From positions 16,185 through 80,184 of the forward strand of contig NZ_UEGO01000030.1 of assembly GCF_900465345.1 (NCBI RefSeq): a stretch of DNA of 64,000 bases. Direction: 5' to 3'. Of this stretch, positions 44,402-52,943 are shown piece after piece. Both the position numbers and the translations under genes were made by a program. Positions within the stretch are counted from its first letter, which is position 1. Every line of letters begins with the position of its first letter. The notes below the pieces were generated by a model. That model was not told the origin of the DNA. It saw only the letters and a list, made by a program, of their open reading frames with translations, and did not search any database. This DNA is from Asaia bogorensis. Its GTDB lineage: Bacteria > Pseudomonadota > Alphaproteobacteria > Acetobacterales > Acetobacteraceae.

Positions 44402-45423
44402 GCGAGACACAGAACGCCGGCGCGCCGCTCGCCGAAGAACAGCATTTCGACCTGATGACCGCCAACCCGGTCTATAAGCCCTTCCGTTACCCCTGGGCCT
44501 ATGACGCATGGCTGATCCAGCAGCGTGTCCACTGGCTGCCAGAAGAGGTGCCTCTGGCCGATGACGTTAAGGATTGGCATCGTACGCTGAGCGAGGGCGA
44601 GCGCCATCTGGTCACGCAGATCTTCCGTTTCTTCACGCAGGCCGACGTCGAGGTGAACTCGGCATATATGAAGTATTACAGCCAGGTCTTCAAACCGACC
44701 GAAGTGCTGATGATGCTGTCATCGTTCTCGAATATTGAAACGATCCACATCGCTGCCTATTCGCATCTTCTTGATACGATCGGCATGCCGGAAACAGAGT
44801 ATTCGGCATTCCTGAAGTACAAAGAGATGAAGGACAAGTATGATTTCATGCAGTCCTTCAACATCAACAACAAGCGAGAAATTGCGAAGACCATGGCAGC
44901 GTTTGGCGCTTTCATGGAAGGGCTGCAGCTTTTTGCTTCCTTCGCGATCCTTCTCAACTTCCCTCGCTTCAACAAGCTCAAGGGGATGGGGCAGATCGTT
45001 TCCTGGTCAGTGCGTGATGAAACGCTGCACTGCCTGTCTATGATCCGTCTTTTCCGCACCTTTGTGCGCGAAAACCGCGAGATCTGGACAGAGGATTTCC
45101 GCGCCGAACTCGCAGAGATCTGTGCGACAACGGTTGAGCATGAGGATGCCTTCATCGATCTCGCTTTCGAGATGGGCGATGTCGAGGGCCTGAGCGCCGA
45201 TCAGGTCAAGCGATACATCCGCTTCATTGCTGATCGTCGCATGACGCAGCTTGGTCTCGATCCCTTCTACGGTATCGAGGAGAACCCGCTGCCCTGGCTT
45301 GACGACATGCTGAATGCGGTCGAGCACGCAAATTTCTTCGAAAACCGCTCAACGGAATATTCCCGTGCTTCAACCTCGGGGTCCTGGGAAGAGGCTTTCG
45401 AGGCGGACGTTTTCGCTTCCTGA
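44398..45423 (+). CDS. nrdB: Ribonucleoside-diphosphate reductase beta subunit, class Ia-type
   Basis: 341 residues. Di-iron ligands and radical Tyr are present: Glu/His/Tyr in NIETIHIAAYSHLLDTIG (E-x2-H-x3-Y), Glu in GAFMEGLQLFASF, and Glu/His in RDETLHCLSM. The Tyr means a tyrosyl-radical enzyme rather than the Tyr-less class Ic type. The C-terminal tail, which docks on the alpha subunit, is DVFAS-ending. Coupled to the META gene by an ATGA overlap. Confidence 0.95.
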   Translation: MSETQNAGAPLAEEQHFDLMTANPVYKPFRYPWAYDAWLIQQRVHWLPEEVPLADDVKDWHRTLSEGERHLVTQIFRFFTQADVEVNSAYMKYYSQVFKPTEVLMMLSSFSNIETIHIAAYSHLLDTIGMPETEYSAFLKYKEMKDKYDFMQSFNINNKREIAKTMAAFGAFMEGLQLFASFAILLNFPRFNKLKGMGQIVSWSVRDETLHCLSMIRLFRTFVRENREIWTEDFRAELAEICATTVEHEDAFIDLAFEMGDVEGLSADQVKRYIRFIADRRMTQLGLDPFYGIEENPLPWLDDMLNAVEHANFFENRSTEYSRASTSGSWEEAFEADVFAS

Positions 45424-45608
45424 AATGCGGGGCGGGGTCATAGTCCGCCCTGAAATCTCGGCACCGCGTGACTTTCGCAAGTCGAACGGACGCTTGGGCG
45501 GATGGCTCCCGGACGAGGGTGAAATTACCCTCGACCATTTCCCGGGCGCCTATGCTCCCGTGTCGGGGGGTGTCGTTAGACCGACAAATTTGCGCGAAGT
45601 TTCCGCGT
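45424..45608. other. Intergenic region between convergent nrdB and methyltransferase genes
   Basis: 185 bases. CGAGGGT (45514-45520) and ACCCTCG (45527-45533) form a perfect 7-bp stem with loop GAAATT, and flanking CCCGG/CCGGG can extend it. No U-tract follows, so terminator function is unproven. Confidence 0.4.
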
Positions 45609-46475
<867 letters not shown>

Positions 46476-46582
46476 GAAATCCGGTTTCTGTCTCGGTGTC
46501 CTGTTACGCCGTGCGGGGTGTCGGCTCGTGCCTTATACTGCATCAGGGTCGTCAGTGGCCAAGTAGGAAGTGGAGAGTTGCC

Positions 46583-47647
46583 TTGGGTGGTGCCGACAGC
46601 CTGGCCGATATGAAGGCCGAGCAAAACAACAGTGCAGCCGTGCCCGTCAATGGCGAGCGCTCGGCCCTTAACGCCCTTTCCGACTTTCTCAAGGATGACA
46701 TGGAGGCCTGCAACCGCGAGATTGTCGCGCGTATGCAAAGCCCGGTCCCGCTTATCCCCCAACTGGGCGCCCATCTGGTCGCTGCTGGTGGCAAGAGGCT
46801 GCGCCCGTTGCTTACCCTCGCATCGGCGCGTCTGTGTGGCTATGAGCCTTCGCCCGAGAACCAGCGCCATGTCGGGCTCGCCGCCTGCGTCGAGTTCATC
46901 CATACGGCCACATTGCTGCATGACGACGTGGTGGATGAGAGCACCTTGCGCCGTGGCCTTGCCTCCGCCAATGCCGTGTTTGGCAACAAGGCCTCGGTGC
47001 TCGTGGGCGATTTCCTGTTCGCCCGTTCGTTCCAGCTTATGACGGCCGATGGCTCTCTCAAGGTCATGGCCATTCTTTCTGCTGCCTCGGCCACGATTGC
47101 CGAAGGCGAGGTGTTGCAGATGGCGACACAGAACGATCTCTCCACGCCAATCGAGAAATATCTGGAGGTGATTCACGGCAAGACCGCCGCGCTATTTGCC
47201 GCTGCATGCCGGGTAGGCGCAGTAGTGGCAGCACGCCCGGAGAGCGACGAAAATGCGCTCGAGGCCTATGGCACCAATCTGGGCATGGCGTTCCAGCTTG
47301 TCGATGACGCGCTTGATTACGCGGCTGACCAGCAGGTGCTGGGCAAGACCGTGGGCGATGACATGCGTGAGGGCAAGATTACCCTGCCTGTGCTGGCGGC
47401 TTTCCAGGCTGGCGATGAGGCCGACCGAGCGTTCTGGCTTCGTGTCATCGAAACCGGTGAGCAGACCGACGAGGATCTGCCACACGCGCTCGCCCTTATC
47501 GAGAAAACCGGGGCAATCCAGACGACCCTGGATCGGGCTCAGCTTTATGCGGATGCGGCTATCGAAGCCCTGTCGTCTTTCCCGGACAGCCCAATCCGGC
47601 AACTCATGATTGATGCAGCCTCCTATACGGTCAGCCGCGCCAACTGA
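46583..47647 (+). CDS. ispB: Polyprenyl diphosphate synthase (octa/decaprenyl, IspB-type)
   Basis: 354 residues from TTG 46583, supported by GGAGAG at 46572-46577; ATG 46610 is the alternative. Trans-isoprenyl synthase motifs: GKRLRPLLTLASARLCG, first Asp-rich HDDVVDESTLRRG near residue 115, second LVDDALDYAADQQ near 245. It makes the long side chain of ubiquinone used by UbiA. Chain length cannot be read reliably. Confidence 0.92.
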   Translation: MGGADSLADMKAEQNNSAAVPVNGERSALNALSDFLKDDMEACNREIVARMQSPVPLIPQLGAHLVAAGGKRLRPLLTLASARLCGYEPSPENQRHVGLAACVEFIHTATLLHDDVVDESTLRRGLASANAVFGNKASVLVGDFLFARSFQLMTADGSLKVMAILSAASATIAEGEVLQMATQNDLSTPIEKYLEVIHGKTAALFAAACRVGAVVAARPESDENALEAYGTNLGMAFQLVDDALDYAADQQVLGKTVGDDMREGKITLPVLAAFQAGDEADRAFWLRVIETGEQTDEDLPHALALIEKTGAIQTTLDRAQLYADAAIEALSSFPDSPIRQLMIDAASYTVSRAN

Positions 47648-47663
47648 TTCAAGAGACGGGGGA
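47648..47663 (+). repeat. Direct repeat copy 1 (TTCAAGAGACGGGGGA)
   Basis: A 16-base sequence just after the ispB stop, repeated exactly at 47747-47762. On the - strand it carries the last codons and stop of murI (SPVS-stop). Confidence 0.8.
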
Positions 47664-47746
47664 GCAGAAAGCTCTCCTCCAGACCCTGTTGTCAGGCAGG
47701 TCGCGCCTCATACGCTTGGCCGCGAGGCAGGCCCAGCACACCCCTG

Positions 47747-47762
47747 TTCAAGAGACGGGGGA
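47747..47762 (+). repeat. Direct repeat copy 2, over the murI stop codon
   Basis: Exact second copy of the 16-mer. It includes the murI C-terminal codons and stop. The 83 bases between the copies may contain a partial duplicate of the murI 3' end. Confidence 0.8.
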
Positions 47763-48578
47763 TGCGTCCAGAACCGTGATATCCTGATACCCCAGGCGAG
47801 CAATGGCGTGTCTCAGGGCCTGCTCATCCGCGGCTGGGCCAGTCAGGCAGAGCGATTCTGGCGCGGCGGCGCTGGTCGGACGATCTGCCACCCGCATTTC
47901 AAGCACGTGATTGACCTGCCGGGCGACCGCGAGAGCCGGGTCGAGCCAGTTGATGTCCGGCGGGCACAGGCGCAGGAAGGCATTGCTGAGGAACGTGTAA
48001 TGGGTGCAGCCCAGTCCGATTGTATCGATCCGATCGCCATTGGGCGCCTCAAACAAGTGGCGCAGTTCCTGTGCCACCAGATCGTCATCAATCGGACGGC
48101 CCAGAAAGGCCTGCTCCGCCAGATCGGCAAGGGTACGGGCCCCGTGCACAATCATCTCGCAATCGGCAGCGAAAGTGTCGCGTAAGCTGCGCAGATAGGG
48201 GCGACGTGCCGTGCCTCGTGTGGCCAATAGGCCGAAGACCCGCGTCTGACTGACGCGCGCCGCCCAGCGAACGGGGGGCACGCAGCCCACGAAGGGTACA
48301 TCGAAACGAGCGCGCAGGGCCTCCAGGGCGATGGTGCTGGCCGTATTGCATGCAATCAGCACGACATCGGGGCGAAGCCGGGCAATGCGTTCTTCCATGA
48401 GCGCAAGGATGCGCGTGACGAGGACGGCGTCGTCTTGTTCACCGTAGGGAAAGAGCGCGTTATCGGCCAGATAGTCGATCAGGGTGCCGGGTGGCAGGGT
48501 GGTGCGAAGAGCCTGCACCACCGCAAGACCGCCTATGCCCGAGTCAAAAGCCAGAACGCGACCCGGATCGGTAGGCAA
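47748..48578 (-). CDS. murI: Glutamate racemase
   Basis: 276 residues from TTG 48578, chosen because GGAAGG lies 5 bases upstream, the start sits just after the pyrE stop, and the length matches the family; ATG 48638 and a longer frame to 48770 would overlap pyrE. Catalytic Cys pair: LIACNTAS near residue 73 and GLGCTHYTF near 184; FDSGIGGLAV at the N-terminus. It supplies D-glutamate for peptidoglycan. Confidence 0.93.
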   Translation of the reverse strand: MPTDPGRVLAFDSGIGGLAVVQALRTTLPPGTLIDYLADNALFPYGEQDDAVLVTRILALMEERIARLRPDVVLIACNTASTIALEALRARFDVPFVGCVPPVRWAARVSQTRVFGLLATRGTARRPYLRSLRDTFAADCEMIVHGARTLADLAEQAFLGRPIDDDLVAQELRHLFEAPNGDRIDTIGLGCTHYTFLSNAFLRLCPPDINWLDPALAVARQVNHVLEMRVADRPTSAAAPESLCLTGPAADEQALRHAIARLGYQDITVLDASPVS

Positions 48579-48579
48579 G

Positions 48580-49332
48580 TCAGCCTTCCGCCTTGGCCTT
48601 GAGGGCGGCGGCTTCTTCAGCGCTGCCGACGCCACCATGTGCCTTGGACCAGCCACACGGATCCTCAAGGAAGCGACGCACTTCATGGATGTCGCTCTCA
48701 GAGAAATAATTGGCGCCCGAGCAGGCCTCAAGCACATCCCACCAGGTGCAGAGCGAATGAAGCGAGACATTCATGTCGGCAAGGGTCTTCTGTGCGCCGG
48801 GGAACACGCCATAGAAGAAGACGACAAAGGTGTGATCGACAATGGCACCCGCCGAACGCAAGGCATTGGCAAAGCGGACCTTGGACGCGCCGTCCGTGGT
48901 GAGGTCTTCCACCAGAAGGGTGCGCATCGATTCCGGGACGTCACCCTCGATCTGCGCGTTACGGCCAAAGCCCTTGGGCTTTTTGCGGACATAGGCCATT
49001 GGCGCCATCATCCGGTCGGCAATCCAGGCAGCGAAGGGAATACCAGCGGTTTCACCGCCAACAACGCATTCGATGCTCTCATAGCCGATGTGACGGCCAA
49101 TCTTCTCGACGGCGAGTTCGACAATCTTGGCGCGTGCCCGCGGGAAGAAGATGATCTTGCGGCAATCGATATAGACCGGCGATTTCCAGCCTGAGGTCAG
49201 GGTGTAGGGCTCGTCAGGGCGAAAATTGATCGCCTTGATTTCCAGAAGGATGCGCGCTGTGGTCAGGGCTGCATCCCTGTCCCACTGGGTCTGGCGAACC
49301 GCACCACCGTTGATCTCGTTGCTGAGAGCCAT
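48580..49332 (-). CDS. pyrE: Orotate phosphoribosyltransferase
   Basis: 250 residues, longer than E. coli PyrE (213) but like alphaproteobacterial relatives. PRPP-binding loop LLVEDLTTDGASKVRFANAL near residue 140; PVYIDCRKIIFFPRAR and YVRKKPKGFGRNAQIEG near 112 carry the flexible-loop Lys. It converts orotate to OMP. murI follows on the same strand. Confidence 0.94.
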   Translation of the reverse strand: MALSNEINGGAVRQTQWDRDAALTTARILLEIKAINFRPDEPYTLTSGWKSPVYIDCRKIIFFPRARAKIVELAVEKIGRHIGYESIECVVGGETAGIPFAAWIADRMMAPMAYVRKKPKGFGRNAQIEGDVPESMRTLLVEDLTTDGASKVRFANALRSAGAIVDHTFVVFFYGVFPGAQKTLADMNVSLHSLCTWWDVLEACSGANYFSESDIHEVRRFLEDPCGWSKAHGGVGSAEEAAALKAKAEG

Positions 49333-49438
49333 TTCTTGTCACTCCATGATCTTTAGCCGTGCAGGATTATCCGGCCTTCGTGAGAAAAGTAAGACAAATA
49401 AGCAGAGAAAACGCTCCCGTGAGTGCGATAGGCTACGC

Positions 49439-49468
49439 TTGCATTTACCATCGGAAAAGATTTACAAT
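49439..49468 (+). promoter_or_regulatory. Putative sigma70-type promoter
   Basis: TTGCAT (49439-49444), 18-base spacer, TACAAT (49463-49468). Transcription would start near 49475, at the edge of the Fur-like box. Confidence 0.6.
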
Positions 49469-49476
49469 GCAGCAAC

Positions 49477-49491
49477 TGATAATAATTCTCA
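49477..49491 (+). promoter_or_regulatory. Fur-like operator (7-1-7 inverted repeat)
   Basis: TGATAATAATTCTCA matches the 7-1-7 Fur unit TGATAATnATTATCA at 13 of 14 defined positions. It overlaps the expected transcription start of the promoter at 49439-49468, the right place for iron-dependent repression. Confidence 0.65.
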
Positions 49492-49507
49492 ATTAGGATC
49501 TGTTTGC

Positions 49508-49744
49508 GTGACTGTTGATCTCAACCGCATTTCCCGAAAGTGCGAACGCGCCGTGATCACGGCGTATGAAGAATTGCGGGAAGTGGGTCAGCCTGACATC
49601 CAGGCTTTCACCGCATGCACGACCCTTTATCGCATCCATCATCCTGAAGCGTCGATCAACGAGGCGCGCCGTCTGGTGTCGGAATGGATTGATCATCATA
49701 TCGTGCGTCAGGATAAGGGTGCGACGCCGGGCTGCGATTGCTGA
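49508..49744 (+). CDS. Small hypothetical protein, probably iron-regulated
   Basis: 78 residues from GTG 49508, the first start after the predicted promoter. Begins MTVDLNRISRKCERAVIT, has a largely helical core (YEELREVG.. EARRLVSEWIDHHI) and ends GCDC. Four Cys in total (positions about 12, 37, 76, 78), no signal peptide. The frame stays open upstream, but that part contains the promoter. I do not recognise the family. The Fur-like box in front suggests a role under iron limitation, and the C-terminal Cys pair could bind metal. Confidence 0.7.
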   Translation: MTVDLNRISRKCERAVITAYEELREVGQPDIQAFTACTTLYRIHHPEASINEARRLVSEWIDHHIVRQDKGATPGCDC

Positions 49745-49883
49745 TACCCGGTATTCGCCCTCTCGAGCAGAGGTTTCGTCCGTCCGATCGAATGTGAGAT
49801 GGTCGGGGATGACGATAGCTCAGGCGATCTGCGATTGTGTTGATGCTTGATGCCCATCGGATCCTGTCAGGTATCAGAACAAA

Positions 49884-49914
49884 AAAAGCCGGAGGGTTTC
49901 TCCGGCTTTTTCTG
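49884..49914. terminator. Bidirectional Rho-independent terminator
   Basis: AAAAGCCGGAG (49884-49894) and CTCCGGCTTTT (49900-49910), loop GGTTT; U-runs on both strands. It separates the small gene from convergent gltA. Confidence 0.93.
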
Positions 49915-49931
49915 TGTTCAGTCTCTTATAG

Positions 49932-51248
49932 TCAGCTGCGACGACACAGTGGCACATATTCCCGACGAGCCTGCCCTACATAGAGCTGGCGTGGCCGCCC
50001 GATGCGCTGACCCGGCTCCTCGATCATTTCTCGCCACTGGCTGACCCAACCTACCGTACGAGCCACCGCGAAAAGTACGGTGAACATCGAGGTCGGGATA
50101 CCCATCGCTTTCAGAATCAGCCCTGAATAGAAATCGACATTGGGATAGAGTCGACGCTGCACGAAATAGGGATCGTTGACGGCAATACGTTCGAGCTCGG
50201 CAGCAAGATCGAACATCGGATCGTGCTTGAGCCCAAGCTCGGCCACCACCTCGTGATAGGTCTGCTCCATGATCTTCGCACGTGGATCGAAGTTCTTGTA
50301 CACGCGATGGCCGAAGCCCATCAGCCTTACGCCGCTCTCACGGTTCTTCACCTGAGTGATGAAGGCCGGGATGTTTTCCTTCGATCCGATCTGGGAAAGC
50401 ATGCCCAGAACGGCCTCATTGGCGCCACCGTGAGCCGGGCCCCATAGCGCTGCGATGCCGGCAGCGATACAGGCAAACGGGTTCGAGCCTGTTGAACCCA
50501 CAAGACGCACCGTCGAGGTTGAGGCGTTCTGCTCGTGATCCGCGTGCAGGATCAGGATACGGTCGATGGCGCGGGCCAGAACCGGATTGACCTTGAAATC
50601 AGCGTTTGGCTTGGCAAACAGCATCTTCAGAAAATTTTCCGAGAAGGTCAGGCTGTTATCGGGGTAAACGAATGGCTCACCCACCGTGTATTTATAGGCC
50701 CAGGCAGCGATGGTTGGCACCTTGGCGATCAGACGGCGTGTGGAGAGGTCACGCGACGCTTCGTGGGAGATATCCACGGCATCAGGGTAAAAGGCCGACA
50801 GCGCGGCCACGGTGCCACAAAGGATGGCCATTGGATGAGCGTCGCGGCGGAAGCCATTGAAGAAGTTGCGGATCTGCTCATGCAGAAGCGCCTGCTCCTT
50901 GAGGTCGTGCTGGAACCGATCGTAATCCGCCCGGTTCGGAAGCTCGCCATAGACCAGAAGATAGGCTGTTTCAGTGAAGCTGGCCTCGGTTGCGAGTTGC
51001 TCGATGGGGTAACCCCGGTGCAGCAACACGCCCTCATCACCATCAATGAAGGTGACAGCACTACGGCAGGAAGCCGTCTCACCATAGCCGGGATCGAAGG
51101 AGAACATCCCGGTCTCGGCTGTGAGTTTGCGGATATCCACCACATCGGGGCCCATCGTACCCTTCATGATGGGGAATTCGGCAGAGCGCTCGCCTATGCT
51201 GAGGGCCGCCGTTGCGGAGATAGGTCCGTTAGTGTCGTGTTCAGCCAT
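49932..51248 (-). CDS. gltA: Citrate synthase
   Basis: 438 residues from ATG 51248 (AAGG 9 bases upstream). Type II hexameric citrate synthase features: catalytic His in [14 protein letters not shown] near residue 240, [13 protein letters not shown] near 312, and Asp in [12 protein letters not shown] near 370. Entry step of the TCA cycle; in acetic acid bacteria it also matters for acetate assimilation and resistance. Confidence 0.96.
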   Translation of the reverse strand: MAEHDTNGPISATAALSIGERSAEFPIMKGTMGPDVVDIRKLTAETGMFSFDPGYGETASCRSAVTFIDGDEGVLLHRGYPIEQLATEASFTETAYLLVYGELPNRADYDRFQHDLKEQALLHEQIRNFFNGFRRDAHPMAILCGTVAALSAFYPDAVDISHEASRDLSTRRLIAKVPTIAAWAYKYTVGEPFVYPDNSLTFSENFLKMLFAKPNADFKVNPVLARAIDRILILHADHEQNASTSTVRLVGSTGSNPFACIAAGIAALWGPAHGGANEAVLGMLSQIGSKENIPAFITQVKNRESGVRLMGFGHRVYKNFDPRAKIMEQTYHEVVAELGLKHDPMFDLAAELERIAVNDPYFVQRRLYPNVDFYSGLILKAMGIPTSMFTVLFAVARTVGWVSQWREMIEEPGQRIGRPRQLYVGQARREYVPLCRRS

Positions 51249-51305
51249 AGGAAATGCCTTACGAATTGTGCCGGACGGGGGCAATCAACATATGGGTGAT
51301 GAGCC

Positions 51306-51821
51306 TCAGGGGTGAAGCACGGAGCCGAGACCTGCGGTATTGGGAGACAGGCCAGCCCAGTCCGAGGCTATTGTAAACAAGGTCGCGGTGCCGGGCTCGT
51401 ACGATTCCATCAACTCGCGTGCGACCGGTCCGTCGATTGCATTGCTGGCAAGGTGTCGACACGTCTGAGCTATAGCCGGGTTATGCCCGACTATGATCAG
51501 GGTCCCGACGCTTTGCGGCGTTTCACGCAGGAGTTCCAGGATACCGTAGAGATCAAGATCATAAAGCGCATCTAGGCCAAACGAGACGCAGGTATCAGGG
51601 AGCGCCTCCCCTATGAGGCTCGCAGTCTGCGCTGTACGTGATGCTGTGCTGTGCCAGAGATGGACGCGGTCGAGCGGAACATCGAGAGCCGCAATCTTCT
51701 CGGCAAGGCTGCGAGCATCCTGCTCACCTGTTGCGGTGAGCCGGCGCTCGCGATCACTTCCCCCCGGTATTTCGGGAACAGCCTGAGCGTGCCTGACAAG
51801 AAAAAGATGGTGCAAGGTCAT
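51306..51821 (-). CDS. Histidine phosphatase, SixA-like
   Basis: 171 residues. N-terminal LVRHAQAVPE carries the RHG-type catalytic Arg-His, and LIIVGHNPAIAQTCRHLAS near 115 the second His. SixA removes phosphate from phosphohistidine proteins in E. coli; here the substrate is not known. Downstream of chorismate mutase on the same strand, with 14 bases between. Confidence 0.88.
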   Translation of the reverse strand: MTLHHLFLVRHAQAVPEIPGGSDRERRLTATGEQDARSLAEKIAALDVPLDRVHLWHSTASRTAQTASLIGEALPDTCVSFGLDALYDLDLYGILELLRETPQSVGTLIIVGHNPAIAQTCRHLASNAIDGPVARELMESYEPGTATLFTIASDWAGLSPNTAGLGSVLHP

Positions 51822-51835
51822 TCAGGCTCCGTCAT

Positions 51836-52138
51836 TCAGCGCGGGCTGCGCCCGGCGATTGAGTCGTGATGACGGATCACCTCCTTGATGATGAAAGCAA
51901 GAAACTTTTCCGCGAAGTCAGGATCGAGGCGGGCCGAGGAAGCAAGCTGACGCAGGCGTTCGATCTGTCTCGCCTCACGAGAGGGGTCGGCAGCAGGAAG
52001 TCCAGCGCGCGCCTTCAACTCACCCACAGCCTGGGTCTGGCGAAAGCGTTCTGCCAGCATATGAATCAGGGCTGCATCGATGTTGTCGATGCTCTGGCGA
52101 TGCTGTTCGAGCAGTGTACGGGTTTCGTTTTCAGACAT
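51836..52138 (-). CDS. Chorismate mutase, AroQ type
   Basis: 100 residues from ATG 52138, whose start overlaps the upstream phosphoesterase stop. All-helical AroQ pattern: HRQSIDNIDAALIHMLAER, QAVGELKARAGLPAADPSREA and FIIKEVIRHHDSIA; active-site Arg, Lys (GELKA) and Arg residues are in place. Monofunctional; no prephenate dehydratase domain. It turns chorismate into prephenate for Phe/Tyr synthesis. Confidence 0.92.
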   Translation of the reverse strand: MSENETRTLLEQHRQSIDNIDAALIHMLAERFRQTQAVGELKARAGLPAADPSREARQIERLRQLASSARLDPDFAEKFLAFIIKEVIRHHDSIAGRSPR

Positions 52139-52784
52139 CGAGATCGATCCAGGCAAGATGGCCGCCTTTACCGGCGCCAAGGTCAGTGAATATTGCGCGG
52201 CCGCCATTGCGCCCATCGCGTATCCAGGGGCGTCCGTCGGTCGAGCGTCGGTCATGGCCGCAATAGACGACATGGCCTGCAGGAATATGGTCGATCCAGC
52301 GCAGACGTCGCTCGGGATAGCCGTCAGGCTGCATTCTTCCAGTGGTCTCGCCAAAGAGCGCGCGTGATAGCAGCGAGCTCATGCTCCCGAGCGCGGGCGG
52401 GGGCGCTTCCACAAGCATGTCGGTGTGAAAGCCGCCATGGACGAAAATCAGCCTGTCATGGATGATCCAGGCGGGAGCGGTAGCGATCGCCTCATAGGCA
52501 CGCTCACGTAGGCCAGCCTGGACAGGGCCGGAGAGCTGCCGCAGGGTTTCCTCCAGAGGGGGGTCACGACGCAGCCTGCGCCCTTCAAGGGCGCGACCCA
52601 GCTTGCGGTCGTGATTGCCAAGAATGAACAGACCGCGACCATCGTCAATCAGGTCGAGCATGAGCCTGAGCGTACCTGCGCTGTCAGGACCATGATCAAC
52701 CAGATCGCCCAGTTGGATGATGAACCGGTCTGTCGCGACCGCATGTTCAAAAGCCGTGAGGTCTCCATGCACGTCTCCCACCAC
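52131..52784 (-). CDS. Calcineurin-like metallophosphoesterase (PrpA/Ap4A-hydrolase-like)
   Basis: 217 residues from GTG 52784. The metal motifs are GDVHGD (at the very N-terminus), GDLVDHGPDS and GNHDRK, then FVHGG and CGHDRR, typical of serine/threonine phosphatase-like or Ap4A-hydrolase-like PPP enzymes. The frame immediately upstream reads a plausible N-terminus (about 30 residues, ending LSRLSAGRGIRV) from an ATG at 52872 only if one base is removed from a run of eight G at 52828-52835. So the gene is either shorter than intended, phase-variable, or affected by a base-calling error. It heads a unit with chorismate mutase and SixA-like genes. Confidence 0.85.
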   Translation of the reverse strand: MVGDVHGDLTAFEHAVATDRFIIQLGDLVDHGPDSAGTLRLMLDLIDDGRGLFILGNHDRKLGRALEGRRLRRDPPLEETLRQLSGPVQAGLRERAYEAIATAPAWIIHDRLIFVHGGFHTDMLVEAPPPALGSMSSLLSRALFGETTGRMQPDGYPERRLRWIDHIPAGHVVYCGHDRRSTDGRPWIRDGRNGGRAIFTDLGAGKGGHLAWIDLDV

Positions 52785-52943
52785 GCGTATGCCGCGACCG
52801 GCACTCAGCCTGGACAGGTCGGGAGGAGGGGGGGGAGAAAACGTAATCGTCGGGGCCTTTCAATGCTCTCATATGTCGAAACAGCCAGTATGAGCTGCAT
52901 CTGGCGAAAAACACAATGAAGACATGGTTATAACCGATCGCAT

